Source: Streptomyces pyxinae
Lineage (GTDB): Bacteria; Actinomycetota; Actinomycetes; Streptomycetales; Streptomycetaceae
NCBI RefSeq assembly: GCF_024756275.1
Contig: NZ_JANUGQ010000002.1
Span: forward strand, 62,001-126,000
Direction of reading: 5' to 3'
DNA: 64,000 nt
Part shown: positions 62,788-64,000 of the stretch, piece by piece
How positions within the stretch are numbered: the first letter of the stretch is position 1
Layout of the letters: every line of letters starts with the position of its first letter
The notes under the pieces: model-generated
What the model was told of the DNA's origin: nothing
The model's database searches: none
The model's input: the letters and a program-made list of their open reading frames with translations, nothing else
Position numbers and translations under genes: made by a program

Positions 62788-62837
62788 GGGACGGCTCTCC
62801 GAACCGGTCCCCGGGACGGCTCTCCGAACCGGCCCCT
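62788..62837. repeat. 25-bp tandem repeat, 2 copies
   Basis: GGGACGGCTCTCCGAACCGG plus five bases at 62788-62812, repeated at 62813-62837 with two changes, upstream of the LPMO gene. Confidence 0.85.
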
Positions 62838-62910
62838 CGAATGGCCCCGGGACGACTTTGACGGCACTCCATTGGTATGGACATGACCAACGGTCGCGGC
62901 TAGCCTCGAA

Positions 62911-62926
62911 CTTGGTCTAGACCGCA
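62911..62926. promoter_or_regulatory. DasR-like (dre) operator
   Basis: CTTGGTCTAGACCGCA has the full TGGTCTAGACC core and matches 12 of 16 bases of the dre consensus AGTGGTCTAGACCACT. DasR is the GlcNAc-responsive GntR repressor of chitin genes, which fits the LPMO downstream. Confidence 0.75.
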
Positions 62927-62966
62927 GCGGCGGGCGTACGCCCTCCGGACCCCCATGCCCTGCCAT

Positions 62967-62980
62967 CCCCCCCCCCCCCC
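62967..62980. repeat. Poly-C tract of 14
   Basis: C14 in the leader of the LPMO gene, 78 bases before its ATG and 40 after the dre-like site. Long enough to slip during replication. Confidence 0.9.
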
Positions 62981-63058
62981 GCCGCTCCGCCCGGCAGGCG
63001 CTCCGGAGGGCTCCGCGTCCGCGAGACATCCGGATCCCCAGGACCACGGGAGCGAACC

Positions 63059-63649
63059 ATGCGCAACAAGATCGCGTCGTTACTGCTCGGTCTCGGGCTG
63101 GCCGGCGGCGCCTTCCTCGCCACCACCGGCAGTGCCCAGGGCCACGGGTACACCGACTCGCCCGTCAGCCGCCAGCAGCTCTGCGGCAACGGCACCGTCC
63201 GCGGCTGCGGACAGATCCAGTGGGAGCCGCCCAGCGTGGAGGGCCCCAAGGGCTTCCCCGCTCGCGGCCCCGCCGACGGACACATCTGCTCGGGCGGAAT
63301 CGGCCGATTCTCCGAGCTGGACGACCCGCGCGGCGGGAACTGGCCCGCCGCCACGCTCGTCGCCGGAGAGAGCCACACCTTCGTCTGGCGGATCACCGCC
63401 CGGCACGCCACCACGGACTTCCGGTACTACATCACCCGGGACGGCTATGACCCCACCAAGCCGCTGACCAGGGCCGACCTCGATCCGCAGCCGTTTCTGA
63501 CCGTACCGTTCGGCGGCCGGCTCCCCGGCTCCACGGTCAGCCACTCGGGCACCCTGCCGCAGAAGTCCGGCCGGCACCTCATTCTCGGCGTCTGGACCGT
63601 CGCCGACACCGGAAACGCCTTCTACGCCTGCTCCGACGTGCGGTTCTGA
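63059..63649 (+). CDS. AA10 lytic polysaccharide monooxygenase (chitin type)
   Basis: 196 residues. Signal peptide 1-28 ends in SAQG; cleavage exposes His29 (HGYTDSPVSRQ), the first ligand of the copper histidine brace. The second ligand is in ITARHATTDFRYYITRDGYDP. Four or more cysteines and the C-terminal ACSDVRF with axial Phe match single-domain Streptomyces LPMOs that cleave chitin oxidatively outside the cell. It has no binding module. The DasR-like site upstream supports chitin or GlcNAc control. Confidence 0.95.
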   Translation: MRNKIASLLLGLGLAGGAFLATTGSAQGHGYTDSPVSRQQLCGNGTVRGCGQIQWEPPSVEGPKGFPARGPADGHICSGGIGRFSELDDPRGGNWPAATLVAGESHTFVWRITARHATTDFRYYITRDGYDPTKPLTRADLDPQPFLTVPFGGRLPGSTVSHSGTLPQKSGRHLILGVWTVADTGNAFYACSDVRF

Positions 63650-63745
63650 GCTTCCCGGCCCGGGCCGGGAAGCCCTGCGGGGCCCGCTGATCCCGGGCCG
63701 TACGCCTGCCGTACGCCTCGCGGGGCCCGCCGGCCGCACGGCAAG

Positions 63746-63777
63746 GGCCCCCTGCCCGGTCGAACGGGCAGGGGGCC
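63746..63777. terminator. Bidirectional terminator
   Basis: A perfect 13-bp stem (63746-63758 with 63765-63777) and 6-nt loop between the convergent LPMO and antitoxin-like genes. Confidence 0.85.
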
Positions 63778-63796
63778 GGAGCCGGTGGGGCGTGCG

Positions 63797-63988
63797 CTAC
63801 TGGTCCTGCCGACCGCCGCCGTAGGAACGGCGCGCCGCGTCGGCGGCCTTGTCGGTCTGCGCGTCGTACTTGTTCCCGGTGCGCTCGTCCACCAGCTTCT
63901 CGGCGCGCTCCACGCCCTTGTCGGCCTGGTCGGGATGGCCCTTCGCCATCTCCTTGGCCTTGTTCGCCAGGTCGCCCAGCTTGCCCAT
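63797..63988 (-). CDS. MT0933-like antitoxin-family protein
   Basis: 63 residues, charged and helical: MGKLGDLANKAKEMAKGHPD, then VERAEKLVDERTGNKYDAQT. This is the pattern of the MT0933_antitox family (Rv0909-like), called antitoxins in mycobacteria. No toxin gene is adjacent, so a general stress-protein role is as likely in Streptomyces. AGGAGG is visible upstream of ATG 63988. Confidence 0.82.
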   Translation of the reverse strand: MGKLGDLANKAKEMAKGHPDQADKGVERAEKLVDERTGNKYDAQTDKAADAARRSYGGGRQDQ

Positions 63989-64000
63989 GAGAGTCCTCCT

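Overview
The window is about 64 kb of very high-GC DNA with the codon bias of Streptomyces or a close relative: third codon positions are almost always G or C, GTG starts are common, genes overlap as GTGA or ATGA, terminators are perfect GC-rich hairpins without T runs, and rare TTA (bldA-type) codons are present. The content is accessory (regulators, exporters, catabolic operons, secondary-metabolism genes, decayed genes), which suggests a chromosome arm.

Region by region: 1-4.8 kb has a zinc-type alcohol dehydrogenase, a bicupin, and a Bcr/CflA exporter divergent from a MarR regulator with two tandem operators between them. 5.4-7.9 kb has a small secreted protein and two adjacent membrane-anchored XRE proteins with different outer domains. 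7.9-11.9 kb is largely a graveyard: a 7-bp tandem repeat, gene fragments, a short-chain dehydrogenase stub joined to the end of a metabolite symporter that carries an 8-bp duplication frameshift, and a multiply frameshifted PucR-type regulator. 12.1-13.8 kb is an ECF sigma factor with a CU044_5270-type membrane protein. 13.9-14.5 kb holds integrase and transposase remnants.

14.7-24.2 kb is a compact polyketide or fatty-acid-like locus: a TTA-containing regulator, an AT-ACP protein, a KS / inactive-KS / KR / DH megasynthase, and a translationally coupled SDR. The KS resembles those of PUFA and heterocyst-glycolipid synthases more than modular PKSs. 24.5-26.0 kb is an ECF sigma factor with an unknown partner. 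26.6-33.2 kb is a tightly coupled five-gene operon headed by an AfsA-like protein whose two halves are in the opposite order from classical AfsA, followed by an ICMT-like methyltransferase, a PEP-synthase/rifampicin-phosphotransferase-like enzyme, a UbiA-like prenyltransferase and an NAD-dependent epimerase. I consider the megasynthase locus and this operon the best candidates for undescribed biochemistry.

33.3-38.0 kb has a tiny bL37-like ribosomal protein, argG, and a family 2 encapsulin with a cyclic-nucleotide-binding-like domain overlapping a cysteine desulfurase. 38.4-41.3 kb is an MMPL exporter divergent from a MarR regulator. 41.3-49.0 kb is a complete trans-4-hydroxy-L-proline catabolic cluster (three-part D-hydroxyproline dehydrogenase, deaminase, Cys/Cys epimerase, semialdehyde dehydrogenase, GntR regulator) with a shared candidate operator at both ends. 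49.0-57.4 kb has a TetR/FAD-monooxygenase pair, three more TetR regulators, an SGNH hydrolase and an orphan Tat-exported polyamine-binding-like lipoprotein. 57.6-62.1 kb is a UDP-glucose dehydrogenase, GT1 glycosyltransferase and DHA2 exporter, suggestive of glucuronidation plus export. 62.4-64 kb has a DUF3072 protein, a chitin-type AA10 LPMO preceded by a DasR-like site and a C14 tract, and an MT0933-like antitoxin protein. I saw no rRNA, tRNA, CRISPR array or intact insertion sequence.
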